33,008 nucleotides of DNA from Catenulispora sp. MAP5-51 (lineage in GTDB: Bacteria > Actinomycetota > Actinomycetes > Streptomycetales > Catenulisporaceae): contig NZ_JBGCCH010000056.1 in assembly GCF_041261205.1 (NCBI RefSeq), forward strand, positions 1 through 33,008. Direction: 5' to 3'. The notes under the pieces were generated by a model that searched no databases, was not told the DNA's origin, and saw only the letters and a list, made by a program, of their open reading frames with translations. Below are positions 32,916-33,008 of the stretch, one piece after another; position 1 is the first letter of the stretch, and each line of letters opens with the position of its first letter. Position numbers and translations under genes: made by a program.

Positions 32916-33008
32916 TCCGGTCGCGACCGCACGATGAGGTCGGCGAGCAGCGCCATGGAGGCGATGATCAGGCCGGACAGCAACAACAGCGCCGTGTTCT
33001 GGGCGAAC
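32912..33008 (-). CDS. C-terminal end of an upstream membrane protein (partial)
   Basis: The last 31 codons of a gene that enters from the right edge. The visible end contains one hydrophobic helix (ALLLLSGLIIASMALLADLIV) followed by RSRPE. The stop TGA overlaps the start GTG of the YfhO gene. A C-terminal helix like this is common in polyprenyl-phosphate glycosyltransferases (GT2), which often supply the lipid-linked sugar used by YfhO-type enzymes; this identity is a guess because the catalytic part is outside the window. Confidence 0.65.
   Translation of the reverse strand, partial: FAQNTALLLLSGLIIASMALLADLIVRSRPE

Overview
The window is high-GC DNA whose coding strands end most codons in G or C. 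It carries actinobacterial marker genes: a WhiB-family iron-sulfur regulator (WhiB2/WhmD type), coenzyme F420 genes fbiA/cofD and fbiB, a DUF3499 protein, a TIGR03089 protein, a SpoIIM-like protein beside an RDD protein, and two LytR-CpsA-Psr (LCP) proteins. The organism is a mycelial-type actinomycete. Gene order fits Streptomycetales/Catenulisporales; a Catenulispora-like genus is my best guess, not a demonstrated fact.

Layout. Positions 1-502 hold the promoter and leader of an rRNA operon that reads leftward out of the window; the mature 16S gene is not included. Next is a divergent pair, spoIIM-like (-) and RDD (+), then a leftward group of manB, a Trm112-like zinc protein and ahcY, closed by a strong hairpin. 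DUF3499 and a metallopeptidase-like gene read rightward, apparently from leaderless promoters. A leftward two-gene unit encodes a 1304-residue membrane glycosyltransferase with a Q-rich repetitive tail and a membrane-anchored DUF5719 protein. whiB (-) has a structured leader. It is followed by a rightward unit: a small cysteine-rich ORF, a 75-residue unknown protein, fbiA and fbiB.

The middle holds a SnoaL/NTF2-like gene divergent from a MarR regulator around an array of TTGG-N5-CCAA operators, an AlkA-like DNA glycosylase and manC (-), then TIGR03089 and two LCP genes (+). The right third contains a leftward set (UDP-sugar dehydrogenase, HAD phosphatase, PPOX-fold flavin/F420 enzyme), a family 2 glycosyltransferase (+), a flippase-like/LPG-synthase-type membrane protein (-), a GT4-type glycosyltransferase (+), a YfhO-type giant membrane protein (-), and the last 31 codons of an upstream gene that overlaps it.

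The genes share a theme. ManB and ManC would make GDP-mannose (or a related NDP-sugar), the dehydrogenase an NDP-uronic acid, several glycosyltransferases and multi-spanning membrane proteins would assemble and move a glycan, and LCP enzymes would attach it to peptidoglycan. The whiB-fbiA-fbiB-manC-LCP order matches, from memory, the Mycobacterium tuberculosis Rv3257c-Rv3267 region, so most of the core is ordinary. The less ordinary points are the cysteine-codon-rich ORF with its folded leader before fbiA, a shortened and repeat-interrupted FbiB C-terminal domain, an AT-rich perfect inverted repeat, clear operators, and a pair of divergent genes whose start codons may overlap.
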